A stretch of 64,000 bases of DNA from Varroa destructor. Its lineage: Eukaryota; Arthropoda; Arachnida; Mesostigmata; Varroidae. The position numbers and the translations under genes were made by a program. The stretch spans positions 4,136,597-4,200,596 of the forward strand of contig NW_019211455.1 in assembly GCF_002443255.2 (NCBI RefSeq), in the 5' to 3' direction. Under the pieces are notes generated by a model that was not told the DNA's origin, ran no database searches, and saw only the letters and a list, made by a program, of their open reading frames with translations. Shown one piece after another: positions 38,999 to 52,198 of the stretch (position 1 is its first letter; each line of letters begins with the position of its first letter).

Positions 38999-41900
38999 TA
39001 CCAGCAGCATCAACGAGGGCACCAAAAACCGATTGAGTAGCAAGAAACACAGGCGATCGTTAAAAAACGGCAGATTAGTGTTGCTGATGGGGATTATCAA
39101 TGATCGAGAAGTGCAGCAGTGGATGCGCACCAAGCAGCAATAAGTGTGCCTATGACGCCATAAGATCAAGCACGGAACTAGGACGAGTCCTATCCTCACC
39201 TCTTAGGAAACGACGACGTGCAAAGCAATCAACGGCGGAAGGTAGCTTGATTGATTCTATTCGACGATTCCGTGGACGTTTCGTAAAAGAGCTTCAATTC
39301 TCCTTTCGTGGAACAGAAATCAGTGTTGGGCAGCCGTCACAGCAGCTGCTGTTATAGTATTAGAAGATGCTACTATACGAGCCATATAGCGTTTGAAGCA
39401 AAAAGATGTTGCGAGTGATGATGAAGTCACACATATATTATATTCTGCTTATTGGTTCGAAACGTAACGCTTCTCAAGAACACTGGTACAAACAATTTAA
39501 ATTGCCAGTAATCTTGTACCCAGTCTAACAAGTGACGATTGGGTTCTCAGTCGAGGTGAATAGCTTCAGAGCTTCGTTGTTCCGTGTTGTTCCATGTATA
39601 GATTATATCTACTTCAAAGCAGTATCCTTACAGCTAATTATTCAGCTGACTATCGGGCCCGTGTTACATCGTTCAGTTTACAGACAGGTAACTAACCTTT
39701 GGTAACGTGTATCCTAGCATTATGTTCTGTTGTTAGCTATTTGCATTACATCATAAACGCGTATTGATTTGACTTAGACCGTATTGCATCTGACATAGCC
39801 ATCCATCAAAGTGGGTTACTGTTATCGCTCAGGGCAGTAGTCGCCCGCCAATAAGCCAGCCCAATTACAATACATTTATTTACTTATGCCAATAGACGAT
39901 TTGCAATGAGCAATTCCATTGCTGTTCATCAGATCCCAGAAAGAAAAAGTATTCCGTAAAAGTTTGACAGTTTCGTAGCAGACAGAACGTTACTAAGCCA
40001 AGGTAATTCGTCGCCCGTAGTTAGCATATTGTAGGGCATGCGATAGATATTGGCATTATGAGCCGGCTGCAGTTCACTCTCTGTGCGATGCCTATAGAGG
40101 CAGTATGTTTGTACTACTCAGCGCCTCAGAGGCTTTCATGCGTCCCGCAGTAACGATCGCAGAGGCAAGTTTGGCTCGAGAATTTGTTAGAATCCCACGT
40201 CGCGACATCCCATCGGCCACTATTTCGGCTCGAGTTAGACTACGCTAATGGCGTCATTGGCAGCAGTAATCGTCTGGATTGTCTGAATTGAGCCTTCTCG
40301 ACTAAATCCTCGGTGTATAACTTCAACGGACCATATTTGTGTGTGCATTTTGGCTGTCCATGCGCTTTGGCGCCTTCCCCTGCAAAATATTATGAGCCAC
40401 AAGGATTGCTCCTCTTCTCTTCGCCCGCCATCGCTACTGGGTACTATCCGTCACGACTCCCAATGGGTTAACATTTCGACGGAAGCCTAAAAGCGCAAGT
40501 TGGGGTAAAGGTCTGATATTCTTTGGGAAGCGTCTCCTCGTCGGTGGCACACACGCAGACCGGAGAAACGAATGATCGAAACTGATGACGCTCGATGATG
40601 ACCAGAACGGAGGCGACGGCGGCGGCCTCGTAACACGAAAAGTCATCGCTTTCGTTGGTGAGATGGAGCCGTCATCACGAGTCCGCGGTGGGCGAGCGAT
40701 GACGCGTTGAACAGTCGTCCATCGCACCAAGCAAGGGCAGCAGTGCGATAGCCGCGGAATCATTATTGAATTTTCAGTCAAAGGAAATGAAGCCTGAGAG
40801 ACTTGGCAAAAGAAGGCAAGCAAAATAACTAATTTTGACTCACCAATCAGAGGCTCGTGACATTTAGCTGTTCGACTGGAAGCGGACAGGAGGCGACTGA
40901 GGACTGCGAATTCGTGTCCGTTACCGTGAGAAGCAGACGACGACACGGATGATGATAGCAACGTGATAAACGTGTTGAAACCAGTAGCCTCGATAGTGGA
41001 GCAGGTCTGGTGAAGTTGTTAATTTCTTTTTGCGAATCAAACGATTTGACAAGACATTGATTGAAATGCACCTATTTTAAACGCTGGCAAAAGCAATTCT
41101 ATTATTATGAATAGGATCAAGGAATGAGTCCAACGTAGGTAAAACAAAGACGAAAAAGAACAGCATAAAAATTAGCCGAACGTTAACAGCAGTAGGAAAT
41201 ATAGATGATAGATTTGCCAATCTAAAAAAAGTAATGCGTTTGAATAGTCTCACAGGTCTTTGTCCGAGTCATAGGACTGGGCAGGGGAGGTTTCGTATAA
41301 CGAAGGTGGGAAAAAGGTACGAGATGCACCCAGAAAAAAGCAAAATATTTCAATTGAATTTTAATCGGCTTCTTTGAGCCCGATCTTTCACTTAATTCCT
41401 TCTCTTACAGTGTCAACGATCATGCTAAAGTACAAAAGATTAGCTATGCAGCCAGATATATAAGGTGAACCTTGCCCAACTGTAACACGAAGGGAAATCA
41501 GTCCTGTCGCTCAATATGGACAGGTAACCGATGCCGGATCTTTAGCACCAAAGAGTGCCTTTAGGTTCAAAATGCCAATGTAGAGGTAATCGTCAGAAGT
41601 GTATTTTTTAAAATGACTTTTTCATTATCTATAGATGCCGTTTCGGTGCGCCCAGGTGTATCGTTTGACCATTTGAATACTGAGTGCTTTCAGGGCCTAT
41701 AAAGCGTAGCGTCAAGTACCCTTACCCCGCCTCAATTTGACCCCTGATTTGAAACAGCTGTCTTCTATAGACCCGTATTAAGTGCAATATACATTTTACA
41801 GCATCGGAACGCCTGTTATGAAAAAAGATATCCGCGATAACTATTCTGTTTATATAACATGAAGATCACGGATATGACACATCAACACCAGTTGAACCTT

Positions 41901-42299
41901 CGTTCCATGTGTGATCCACAATCCCTCATGGAAAATACAACCGAGAAGCGATATCCAGCGACACCCAAATATTACTAACGGCGCAACAGCTGTTGCCGTC
42001 GCGTACGATCCGCCACAGCGTAATGGCTGACTTAACTGATTTTTACGAGAAAACACAAACATATTTTTTTAGTGAGGAAGCGGTTTTTTCACGTAAATTA
42101 TTCCTTTTCGTATATACCTCTACATCAATGCACCGTGCCGTCGTGGGGCTTTCTGTTTTTATCGCACGTCGTAGACATGTCTTATCAATACAGATTGACG
42201 CATCTGCATACGTCGACCGAAATCCTGCAAGTTTAGAGATACTTATTCACTCTAACGTTATTATTTTATTGTCCTAATATAGTTTTCGTATGGTATAAA

Positions 42300-42570
42300 T
42301 AGAGACGAGTGGGCAGAGGACGAAAACCTACTTGCAGAAGCTAACTATCTCGTTAGGTCCATCATTGATTTGTCGTGGTCGAGGCGTATCTCGGAACAAT
42401 TTCGCCGCAATATAATGTTAGGCTAGGTAAACGACACAACGGTGTGAGGTTGCTAATAGCCAATAAATTCAATGGCACAGGGATGCTCCTAAATAATGTC
42501 GTCGAACCCAATGTAGAAGTTACCGTAGATAGATTAAAGAAATGGAAACTCATTATGATTATATTTGTCG
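42300..42570 (+). pseudogene. Weak trace of a gypsy-like integrase C-terminus
   Basis: Two adjacent + strand frames give peptides that recall the end of an LTR-retrotransposon integrase. The first, around 42,300–42,360, reads DEWAEDENLLAEANY…RS, like the W…LAEFAYN…S stretch. The second, 42,372–42,570, ends VEVTVDRLKKWKL, like the terminal V.VDRLK motif. The spacing is shorter than in intact elements and the frame shifts between them. I found no LTR, protease or reverse transcriptase nearby. Chance similarity is a real alternative. Confidence 0.25.
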
Positions 42571-43946
42571 TAATGGACATTAGCAAAAATAATAATAACT
42601 ACAAATAAAGTGATTATAATATATCGTCACCAATATGTTGAATAGGCTTTTGTGAGTCTTTTGTAAATAGTTGTCAATGATGTCGGCAAAAAGACGCTAT
42701 ATATAAATAAAACGATAAAAATATTACTGTTAGTAGTAAAAGTAAGGGCCGATTGGTTGATACTGTATGATGAAAGCATCTATGACGTCGCATGATGTTT
42801 GTCGGCAATTTTCCATGTAAGATAAAAATATCTACAACGATTAGATCCAGAATAATCGATACAAAGACATATAAAAGAATACCTGATCATTTAACCGATA
42901 TAAACACACGACAAACGTCGCCGGATTCGTTCACCACAGCCGACTGGTGGTCGGCTCTTTGTCAAAGTGCCTTTTTAAAAATTCTTATTATTAATTGAAA
43001 TATTGTATACGTAAAGGTACTAGTGTGTGATTCCCTGTGGAGTATACGTGTATGAATAACGTTGAGTTTTATGTTTGTGTGGACACGTACCTCTCAATCG
43101 ATGCTGCTCGCGCCGAATGGCTAGAAGGGCATGGGTGTCACGTGGGCGCACAGAAAACACGCAGAAACGGGCTTCACGGGGACGCAGCATTCATTCATGA
43201 AACGCGACAAATACGAATCGATCAATATCATCGCTACTACCGCTACAATTTGTCCAATGGTAATTGGGTTCTCGAAGTTTTTTTCGAATAGATATTATCA
43301 ACGATAATGCAACAGACATTAATAGGGACTTTATGTGCGTATACAAGTGATTGCAAAGCAAAAGTCAAAGAGACGCGACGCGACGGACTAGAGAGAACTG
43401 ATACACGCTTCTTGATTTACAGCACTAAGCAAAAGAAAAACATTACGCAGGTAAATAATAATCGGTCACTTTCTTGCTATTCCATTTACGGAACGGTAAT
43501 TTATACCTATCTGTGTGTCGCGACGACAGAAAGGCAGTGAGAGCAATAAGTACGGCCGTAGGAATATGGGCAGACACGAATATAGACCGATACCCGGTGT
43601 TGTTGAGCCTATCTGAGAGCAAGCGATAAGCATGTCCTAACCCCATGTAAACTTACTGGAAAAAAATGAGGGTAGAAGCTAATTGTTGTCCACGATGAAC
43701 ATAACAAGATAATGACATCATGTAAGCAAGAGAGCGCTCAAAGAGTTCTATGATATTGAAGATCAATGAACAATTGTATGCCGAACGGATTACGGCCAAC
43801 ACTAATTCGCATTTATTCCTAACAAGTACAGATACCGTTGTAGCTAGTCGGATGCATTTAGGGATTGAAAAAAATTTCACAATTAATGAGGGAACGAAAA
43901 TGTGGCGCTAGCGGCGGCACAGGAAAATAACAGCTCTATATATATA

Positions 43947-44046
43947 NNNNNNNNNNNNNNNNNNNNNNNNNNNNNNNNNNNNNNNNNNNNNNNNNNNNNN
44001 NNNNNNNNNNNNNNNNNNNNNNNNNNNNNNNNNNNNNNNNNNNNNN
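43947..44046. other. Assembly gap of exactly 100 N
   Basis: A round-number run of Ns is the usual placeholder for a gap of unknown length. It follows a short TATATATA run, so the break is likely in a TA microsatellite that could not be assembled. Confidence 0.95.
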
Positions 44047-44543
44047 CGGTTCGTTGATTCAAGACTGTAAACTTTATAGGGAAACGTATAATAGTAAGTA
44101 TCAACGAGATCAAATCATCAAAGCTGGTGCAATACGACGACACCCACCGCTGCGCGCAGACACGTAAAAACAACGTAAATCGCCCATTGATCCGAAACCA
44201 TTAGAACTAGTTACCAGAGTTCTGCTACACTCGGATGAGTGTCAGAAAGATTCAATGATGATGACCGAACATATTTATGATTGAGTTACTGCGTTACGAT
44301 AAATCGATCTTAATTGACTGATGACTAAAAGGACGATCGATATTCATCACAGTCCCTTAATATCCACCTTTGGCTGGCCTGCTGTTTCTTTCCAGGCCTA
44401 CGAGGTTGGCTTTTTTTTTTTTATTATGATATAGATTTTTTACTACGACCATTACAAATGAGATGTTGCTTGTGAGAAGAATCAAAGAAAACTAATATAT
44501 GACGATCCCATGCAGACTGTGTGCAAGGATGATAGGAGGTTAA

Positions 44544-44559
44544 ATATATATATACACAC

Positions 44560-44608
<49 letters not shown>

Positions 44609-44617
44609 AGAGAGAGA
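44544..44617. repeat. Compound TA/CA/GA microsatellite
   Basis: TA alternation with ACACACA, followed directly by a GA tract of about 30 bp, lies about 500 bp right of the gap. Confidence 0.9.
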
Positions 44618-45617
44618 ATCTGTATGGTGGTTGATATAATTGGATAATTAATGATTCAGAGAGTGAGATGACTACAATTTATGTATTCCTTGTATTCAAA
44701 TTGCTTAGTAGTAAAAAGTATGACAATAAGTATATTAATGAAGATAATACAGATGAATTTGAAACGGTGACGAAAGATGAACGAGAGGCCTAAATAAGGC
44801 TAAAGAGGTGAATGAAAGATAAAATGTGCTATTGATATCAAAATCTATTCAAATGTAAAATATATACCGACAGCAATAAATGTATTTATGTCAAAATAAA
44901 TTCAGTTTTTGCCTTATTTTTACCTAATCAGTAAAAAAGGTTCTAAATAGTTACTTTTATTGTTGAACAATAGATAGTTGCTACTGTATGTAATAATTTT
45001 ATGCAGATTTAAAAAAAGCGTTTTTACCGTACCGGTTTTTAAAGATATTCTGGACATAGATTGTAGGTATTGACAGATAGTTTCGACTATGGACAACGAC
45101 AATAAGGTTAGGTTAGCATGCAGGCCGCAAATTGCCTATCTTTAGTTTTTAAATATGACTTAGGGTCAGAGTTCGGACTATATATAGCCTTCCAGTTCGT
45201 GTTTGAAGACACTGAAAAACCTTGATAGACGTAATCTAATTTTACCTTTGAGTAATGAAAGTTCATACTCTAGGATAGATAATATGACATAAGAAACAAC
45301 AATATAATTGGTCTACAGAGTTTATTTACTTAGTTATTCAGCTAGTACTATAAAGATGCTAATTAGATACGTAGGTTTTATTTAGATCATTTAGCGGTAG
45401 ATTTTCGTGCAAGTCGCTTTCGGCGGATTTCAGTGTTGACTCTTACAGACATGATTCATTTGCACGGATCCTTCCTAATTCCTCTAATGCTCAGAATACA
45501 CAAGACCGGCTTGAGTCAACTTTCGAGCATGCCCTATCTTGCTGTAGCAAAAAAATTATATTGGCCAAAACTAACAAGCTTCCGTCGTGCTCAGTTGCAT
45601 TCCGTCGTTCTCACAAT

Positions 45618-46469
45618 ATGGAGCTTACCCGCATCCTTCAGTATCGGCTATGGTGTTTTGGCGCCGTGTTTATGGGGATTGCTGCTTGCGCGTATTATAT
45701 TTTCGACCCAAACCTGCTTTATTTCATTGGCCGCAAGTTCCTCATTGCCCTACTGTCGTTTTATGATTGGACAGTACTAAACAGACGTAGCTGTGCCATA
45801 GCAAACCCCTGGTATATAACCCCACCTCCTTCACCTAAAGAGTGCCTCGCCTGTGAAGACCTAACAGCTGTACCAGAAGTATCGTATAATGTTTCGTCGA
45901 CAAGACTTTACGAGCATTTCCTCGATACACGTATCCCAGTGGTTGTGCGTGGTGGCTATATTGAACACGCGTCAGGTGTACAGCTTGAAAATGTCATTCG
46001 AACGATACAGGACAACCTTTCGGCAAAAGTGTGCGCATTCCGTTCAAATACACCGTGGACTTTTGATCGGTTCCTCGAGCAGACAACGTCCATGGAGTCG
46101 TTCTATGCTCTTTGGGAAAACTGCAATGAGGAGTCAAAAAAACTGATGCGACGTTTTTATCATAGGCCTGATCGTATTCCTGCAGCTGTTGAGCTTACCG
46201 GCTACAGCTGGGTAGCCTTATCTCGACGATTCCTCAGTGCAAAACCGAAGATCTTAGACTTTGCTGGCGGTTCGGTAGGAATTTGGATTCAAATTGAAGG
46301 CCGCTCGCGAATACAGTTGGAACAGCGCAGATGCCATTGCCGCCTCGACTTGGACCTTAATATGGGAGACTACCTTGTTGTGCGCATCGATGGATGGAAC
46401 GTTAGCTTCACTCCAGCAGATAACAACGGTGACTCTGTGGCCTTTATACCTACTGGGTATCTTCAATAA
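45618..46469 (+). CDS. Membrane-anchored protein with degenerate JmjC/cupin-8-like domain
   Basis: A single-exon frame of 283 codons starts at ATG 45,618 (A at –3, G at +4) and ends in TAA. A likely transmembrane segment lies at about residues 11–30, with a second hydrophobic patch at 40–52. Next come a CLAC pair (77–80) and RLYEHFLDTRIPVVVRGG (96–113), like the 'F…PVVI.G' entry of JmjC/cupin-8 proteins. The C-terminal part (about 215–283) resembles the β-barrel end: WIQIEGRSRIQL matches the usual 'Q..G.KRW.L', and LNMGDYLVVRIDGWNVSF matches 'L.PGD.L.IP..WWH.V'. The histidine after the final Trp is Asn, and no HxD is seen, so Fe(II)/2-oxoglutarate chemistry looks lost. Known JmjC-like ER proteins such as JMJD8 are one possible comparison. 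The fold is inferred; function is unknown. Confidence 0.8.
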   Translation: MELTRILQYRLWCFGAVFMGIAACAYYIFDPNLLYFIGRKFLIALLSFYDWTVLNRRSCAIANPWYITPPPSPKECLACEDLTAVPEVSYNVSSTRLYEHFLDTRIPVVVRGGYIEHASGVQLENVIRTIQDNLSAKVCAFRSNTPWTFDRFLEQTTSMESFYALWENCNEESKKLMRRFYHRPDRIPAAVELTGYSWVALSRRFLSAKPKILDFAGGSVGIWIQIEGRSRIQLEQRRCHCRLDLDLNMGDYLVVRIDGWNVSFTPADNNGDSVAFIPTGYLQ

Positions 46470-46599
46470 TATATGATACTCGTCAGTTTTACTTCTGTAT
46501 GTATGTGGTAAATAGCGTAATATAAAGGATATTCATTTACAGGATAAGTCTATTATCCTTTAGCTAGCACGCAGCTTTGCCATCACGTCGTATGTGCAG

Positions 46600-46605
46600 A
46601 ATAAA
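46600..46605 (+). other. Candidate polyadenylation signal of the cupin-like gene
   Basis: AATAAA lies 131 bp past the stop codon of the 45,618–46,469 gene and is the first canonical hexamer downstream of it. Confidence 0.45.
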
Positions 46606-49026
46606 CTTAAAACGGCTAATTACGCTCTCAAATGAGCACCAATGGAGTTGTTTTTTACGTTCATGCAACGATTTGTGAAGAAAACGCATCTTACAAAAAG
46701 GCGAGAATCAGTAGCGTTTTACGACCACCGAAACTGCCGCGAGTATGAAGGCTAGCTCATATTCTAAGCATTAAATTGCATGAGATTTACTAAGCAATTG
46801 AACTAACAGTAATCGAACGGTGTGTCCTCACTGTAGAAATTTCTACATCAGGCTCACACAAGCTAGGAGAAGCGTCAATATAAGTCCTGCATCTAATAGT
46901 ATGTTTACACCTGTACGATGCGTAAAGTACGTGTGCACGTTATTCCTCAAAATGGGTAAAAACATTCATTCTATAAAACGCAACTGGCTGCTTTACCCTT
47001 TAATCAAAACCTGTAGAAGCGATTGGTACGTGTCTTGAAGATATGAGGGACTGACTCTGAAGTCGAAATTTCCTAAGTACATTATGCAAAACTTTAAGCT
47101 TTCACAGTCACAGCCTTATTTCACTACACTTCATTCGACTTGCATACGCATAAATAAATTACGATAATTTCTGTAGTTTTATATTTATCTGTTAAATAAG
47201 ACTTTGCGTGGAAAATCGGACTTTAGATTTTTTTAAATGGAAGCCATGTATATGACTGAATGCGTCTATCTTAAAATGCCAAAGTGCAGATTCAGGAGTG
47301 TATTGACGGGGGCAGTTTAGCTTCGAAATTAGCCCCCCTCCCCGCACTGATAACATCAGCCCATGACTGTTCGTTCAGAAGGCCAATATTAACACGAAAT
47401 TTTTAAAAGGACTTACAAGCCAGTTAAGAATAATTACAAAGGTATTACGCCAAGCTAAAGCCTTCCAAACAAAAGATTTATGATGAAGAGACTTTTAAAA
47501 TAAAAGCTTTTGAAGGGTAAACGAGAACAGTAGCTATAGGATTCGATTAGTTTCGATAACAAGATAGGCAAAAATGTTAATTTTTAAAAGATGATTTCGA
47601 TGAAAGCGTTTTTGTATGCGTTTGATCATCGTATTTGATGATCTTCGAGCATTCTTAATGGTCAACTCGCGCGGATTTATAAGTGTCGGCTGCTTTCATG
47701 ATTACAGGGGTATGCTTCCTGTTCAAATGCATCTCCCTGGCACCTTTTTTCATCTCCTGCATATTAACGTATCCATCATAACGTGTATCCAAACGACAAA
47801 AGGCCTCACTCAGCTAAGCAGGGTCGGCCTCCACTCAAGTAACGCCACATCGTTTGTCTAGGATCTGTAAATAAGATACAGGCAAGACAGGATGATAGAC
47901 CCTCTTTCCTTTTCCATTCGTACACACATAGTTGTTTAGAAACTTAACCAGAACTCTAAAGAGAAAGTAAACGTAGAAAAGAGTGTTCCGCATAAAGGCA
48001 CCTAAGCCCACTTTTACATGCCGATACTATACGAACCGCAAAAACAGCACTCGTCAAACCCGTACTAAAAATTCAGCTTAAGTTTACTCATCACACGATT
48101 TAGTTTGTTTTTTTGTTATGAAGAAAAAACCTTTTCCGACTACAGCCAAACCGATTTCAAGTTATATACCAACAACAATATAGTATGTTGTATGATATAG
48201 TTCACACTAACCAGTATGACCGTACTCTCGGTGTGCAGGTCGTGGACGCGGTCCATAGGATCTTACTATTTAGAGCACAGCAGATTCGCTTCGGCGAATT
48301 CATCTAGGGCTACAGTGAAGGCATTTTGTCTGATAGGCTTAAAATTTCCGTGTCCCAGAATGCCCGCTAAAAGCCTAGTGCAGCATTGACAGTACAGAAG
48401 AAAAGTTGTACCCATTTTTACACCTTTTATTCGTATCCTACATCCGGTACTTGAATCGTTCGACATTTCATCATCGACAAACTGGGTCGTGAACATGTAT
48501 ATATGATGTTCGGGGCAAATTGGAACGAAATTGATATTATGCGCTTGTTAGCCGCATCTTAGTGATAACAGATATCTAACTGAAATTCGTCTCGATGTTC
48601 GATGTTTTTTTTTTCGTTGTTTCCAATTTCGAATAGTTTTTAAGAACCGGGAGCGATACGTGTTACATTGGAAGATTATAGCTTAAATCACAATACACGT
48701 GTTTCGCTCAAACACGTCAGACACAACGATAGGCTGATGGCAAATCAAAGATAAATAATTCAAAAAAAGATTAAAAGTTCCAACGAGAAGCAAAAACATC
48801 TAACAAGGGATTAACTTTTTAGGTTTATGTGGACCACTCGGCTGCTAATAGATGCTCTTCTCGCAAAAGTATCTTCTAATTTCAACATGAAAATTATCCA
48901 ACATTATAACTAATGGCGCTTTCGATGAATTTATAGTTACTATCAATCTAATACTTTTTCTGATACCTTTAATACTGCATCGAGTTTGGCAAAAGCGTAA
49001 AATGCCGACCTCGGGCAATTAGCAAT

Positions 49027-49062
49027 TTGCCCGCCAACAAGCCCGCCAAAAAGCCCGCCAAA
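49027..49062 (-). repeat. Three tandem 12-mers with E2F-like core
   Basis: Three consecutive 12-bp units of the form AAGCCCGCCAAA (the first slightly different) lie head to tail. On the – strand each contains TTGGCGGG, which resembles the TTTGGCGGGAA variant of E2F/DP binding sites. A similar single CCCGCCAA occurs near 39,843. No gene start is nearby, so a regulatory role is speculative. Confidence 0.4.
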
Positions 49063-50199
49063 ATGTATCCCAATGATCTGTGAGAGAACAATTCACACTC
49101 ATTCGTGCCCTCTACCTCAGTATCACTTCAATGCGAATAAGACAAAGTTGAAAAGTACAAGCAATAAGAAAGGATCTGAATGACTTCAACTTGCGATGTG
49201 AGAAATGCATCATCTATTTTATCTTCAGATTCGGATACCGATCCGGTCGATCTTACGCACTATTGCCGCATGATTCGTTGTTAACGGGACGAGCAAAGCC
49301 TCTCGACTGATGTGTCAACATAAAAAACCAACCAAAAATATAATTACTATCATACTAAAGCATGTTATCGTCTTATTTGTCATATAGGAAATATTATTTT
49401 CGGTAATAGAAACAAGCAGGATATACGAATAACGCTTTATAATTCCCATACTTACCGATACGATTTAACGATGACAAACTATTTGAATCGTTTTGTGGCT
49501 GAAACATTGTTTGCAAAAATCTCAGAAAATAGATATCGTATCTATATATCTATATCTATCTAGCTATATATATATATATAGACAGGAAGGTATTTTTGTA
49601 AAAAGGCTCTATATTTGATAGCGCTTTTGTTCTTCTTTAAGACAGGCGTTCGGGGCCTTTTTATGTAGAGACATCTCTCTAATTAGTTTTACGAGGTCCT
49701 GGTGATTTATTTTGTGAACCAAGACCTTTTATAAAATACATTTCTTGAAGCCTTCTAGGTATCATTTTTCATAATTTCCTGTGTGCTGCATTTTCCAATT
49801 TTTTTTCTCTGAACGATTTTCGGCCCAGCTAACGTAAAAAAGAAATTGCAGCACGGGTGACCGCAGTGACAATTCGTTATACACAGCTGCGGGTGAGGTA
49901 GTTAGGGATCTTAGCAATTTTAACAACAAGCTCTCTTTTAAGTGCCATATTGCCGCTAGTAGAACTGAGGGTTTCTAGCCTTGTTTAGCTGCACATAAGT
50001 GAAGCGTTTAATTATGTTATGTATGCGAAGTTAGATATGGAACTGTCATTATAAACTTGGTGGAACTCAAACCCGCGACACGTTGTTCGCACGAAATATC
50101 GCTATACATCAATCAACGGACAGCTGCTCCGATGATTATGAATCGAACGGCATTAAATACTAATTATTCGATTTATAAAACGGATATACGTAGCTGGAT

Positions 50200-50204
<5 letters not shown>

Positions 50205-50232
<28 letters not shown>
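50205..50232. repeat. (TA)n microsatellite
   Basis: About 28 bp of pure TA alternation. Confidence 0.95.
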
Positions 50233-50233
<1 letters not shown>

Positions 50234-51774
50234 CTGATCCGGTTTTCGTAACCTGTAGGTAGGGCATTCGGTATTAGACGTTAACATCGTATAAACTGTA
50301 AAGCATCGGCTCACGATCGCTAAAGTGAGCGGAGCTGTTATTTACAAAGTTTATTATAGGGTTTAGAGCAGACGCTTCATCTTCTGGAATTATAACCCAA
50401 ATATAAATGAACCCAGAGCACTCAAGTCCCACCAATGATATATACTACACGAAAAAGAGAAGCAATATAATCCAAATGTGTAAATAGCGCGTATTGGTTA
50501 ATTATTTATTTGTAATTTTTTTTATAATTCTTTTGACATTTTATATCTACTTTGTTTTCGGTTATAATAACCAATCTTAAAAAGCCAATATAGTGAAGGT
50601 TTATGGTAGCGATAAAATTGCCAATTTTGCAATTGATTTTTCCAAAAATTACAGTACGTTATAAGCACAAATTACCATGAAAGTACTAGACAGTATTCTG
50701 CATATCATAATCGCGCAAAAAACCGCGGCCATCCGAAGAAATCGTTAGCGATACAATCTGAGGCTGCCATATCAAATAGTGGAATTTAGATATTAGCAAA
50801 TATGCGGCGTTGCCGACGCGGCCGAAGAGGTATTCGTGGAAGTATACAGTCTAGCAGTCTGCCAAAAAAAAGTTTAGCATTATAGAGGTTATCATCATAT
50901 CTCATGTCACAATAACTCAAGAAGCTTCAGTCGAAACAGAAGTTCCGTACAATCCCCTACAGAATCGTTGGCAGCATTTCAGTAAAACAAGTGGCGTTTA
51001 ATAATATACAAGTGGTCGGCATTGAAGAATAAACTAAATAGGTTGGGGTCAGGGTCGAGTTTCGGAACGAGCCAACACAATTCGTACTTATCTCATATCA
51101 AACGAGTCCAGTCGTGGTCAGAACTTTTCCTCAATCCCAATAACTGGGTATAGCTGGCATGTTAGGGCGAACCGACTCATGGGATCCATCGGAGCTATTA
51201 TTGATGGAATTCGAAAGGTAATGATAACTGAGAATTGATTAAAAAATCGAGGCTGAACTTTCCTGAGATGAAGACAGCTGGTCACAAGGCTTTTCAAATG
51301 TTCATTCGTTCAAGTTGTGGCGGCCTTCTTCCCGGGATCGGACGCAAGCACTTATCGACCTTAAATAGGGAAACGGAATAGGGACAGTTGCCAAAGTAAC
51401 CCATTGCTGGTTGGAAATAGTACGCTTTGTAAACCCTGGCACCAGTTTTGCATAGATGTCCCCGCAAATTGTTACGAGACTGATCTGGTAGCGTTCAACG
51501 TTTACCTTTTTTGCCCTTATGTCTAAATACGTTATGATTTTACGCATACTGCCGACTCCTACTGTTTGTTAAAGGGTCGTCGAGAGTCGCGCAGAGCTTC
51601 GCTGACGTGGGGTTGATATGTCTGTTGATCTCTGTCGTAGTTAGCTTTGCAAGAGTTACAAAAGTATCTTGACTTTTTCAGTTAATATGTGTTAGTTTCT
51701 TGTTCGTAGTAGTGTTACAGTGTTACTAAAATGTCCACTGTGACTTTCAGCTCGGTGACAGTTGATAACATCGT

Positions 51775-51785
51775 TTTATTTTATT
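51775..51785 (-). other. Candidate polyadenylation signal of BBS2
   Basis: Two overlapping AATAAA hexamers on the – strand lie about 415 bp past the BBS2 stop codon. This would give a 3' UTR of ordinary length. No other canonical hexamer was noticed between the stop and this point. Confidence 0.4.
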
Positions 51786-52198
51786 TACAATAGGTGGTCG
51801 TAGTCAACACATCCAGACGTATTGAATGTTTCAGTATGTCTAAAATATCGTTGGTGGTTAGCGAATTGCGTTTAACATTAATATGACTTTCACTCTGAAC
51901 ATAACCCGCTCACTTCACAGAATCGACAAGCTCATCACGGTTTGGATATCTTCTAGACTCAGGATTGATAATATTTCCCTGTTTGCTGGCTACAAGAGCT
52001 TTCATAGTACTGTACAGCGTATACTTAGAAACCAGACATGGATAGGATATTAAGAAAAACACATAAGCCCTTTCTCCTGTTCTATAACCTATCCAACGCT
52101 TCAAACGTTTACACTCTTCGTATCATTCGATTATTAATATAGCTCTAGTTACCTATTGAACACTGACACTCTGTTATACAACGGAATAAATTTTTACG

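Larger units (their letters stand above)
36750..45374. other. Non-coding stretch between SoxF and the cupin-like gene
   Basis: The left part probably includes the SoxF 3' UTR, but I could not place a clear AATAAA near the stop. It holds a long CGT/TTA/TTG tract (37,713–37,795), a TA tract (38,049–38,110), a GGC tract (38,969–38,998), the assembly gap (43,947–44,046) and a compound TA/CA/GA tract (44,544–44,617). A Ser-rich 175-codon open frame on the – strand (40,434–40,961) and a shorter one near 39.1 kb have no recognisable homology and are not called. Confidence 0.5.
46606..51774. other. AT-rich intergenic stretch
   Basis: No exon recognised on either strand. It contains an ATCTAT/TA tract (49,532–49,581), a TA tract (50,205–50,232), and three tandem 12-mers with a CCCGCC core (49,027–49,062). 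Trinucleotide repeats, common left of 40 kb, are not seen here. Confidence 0.5.
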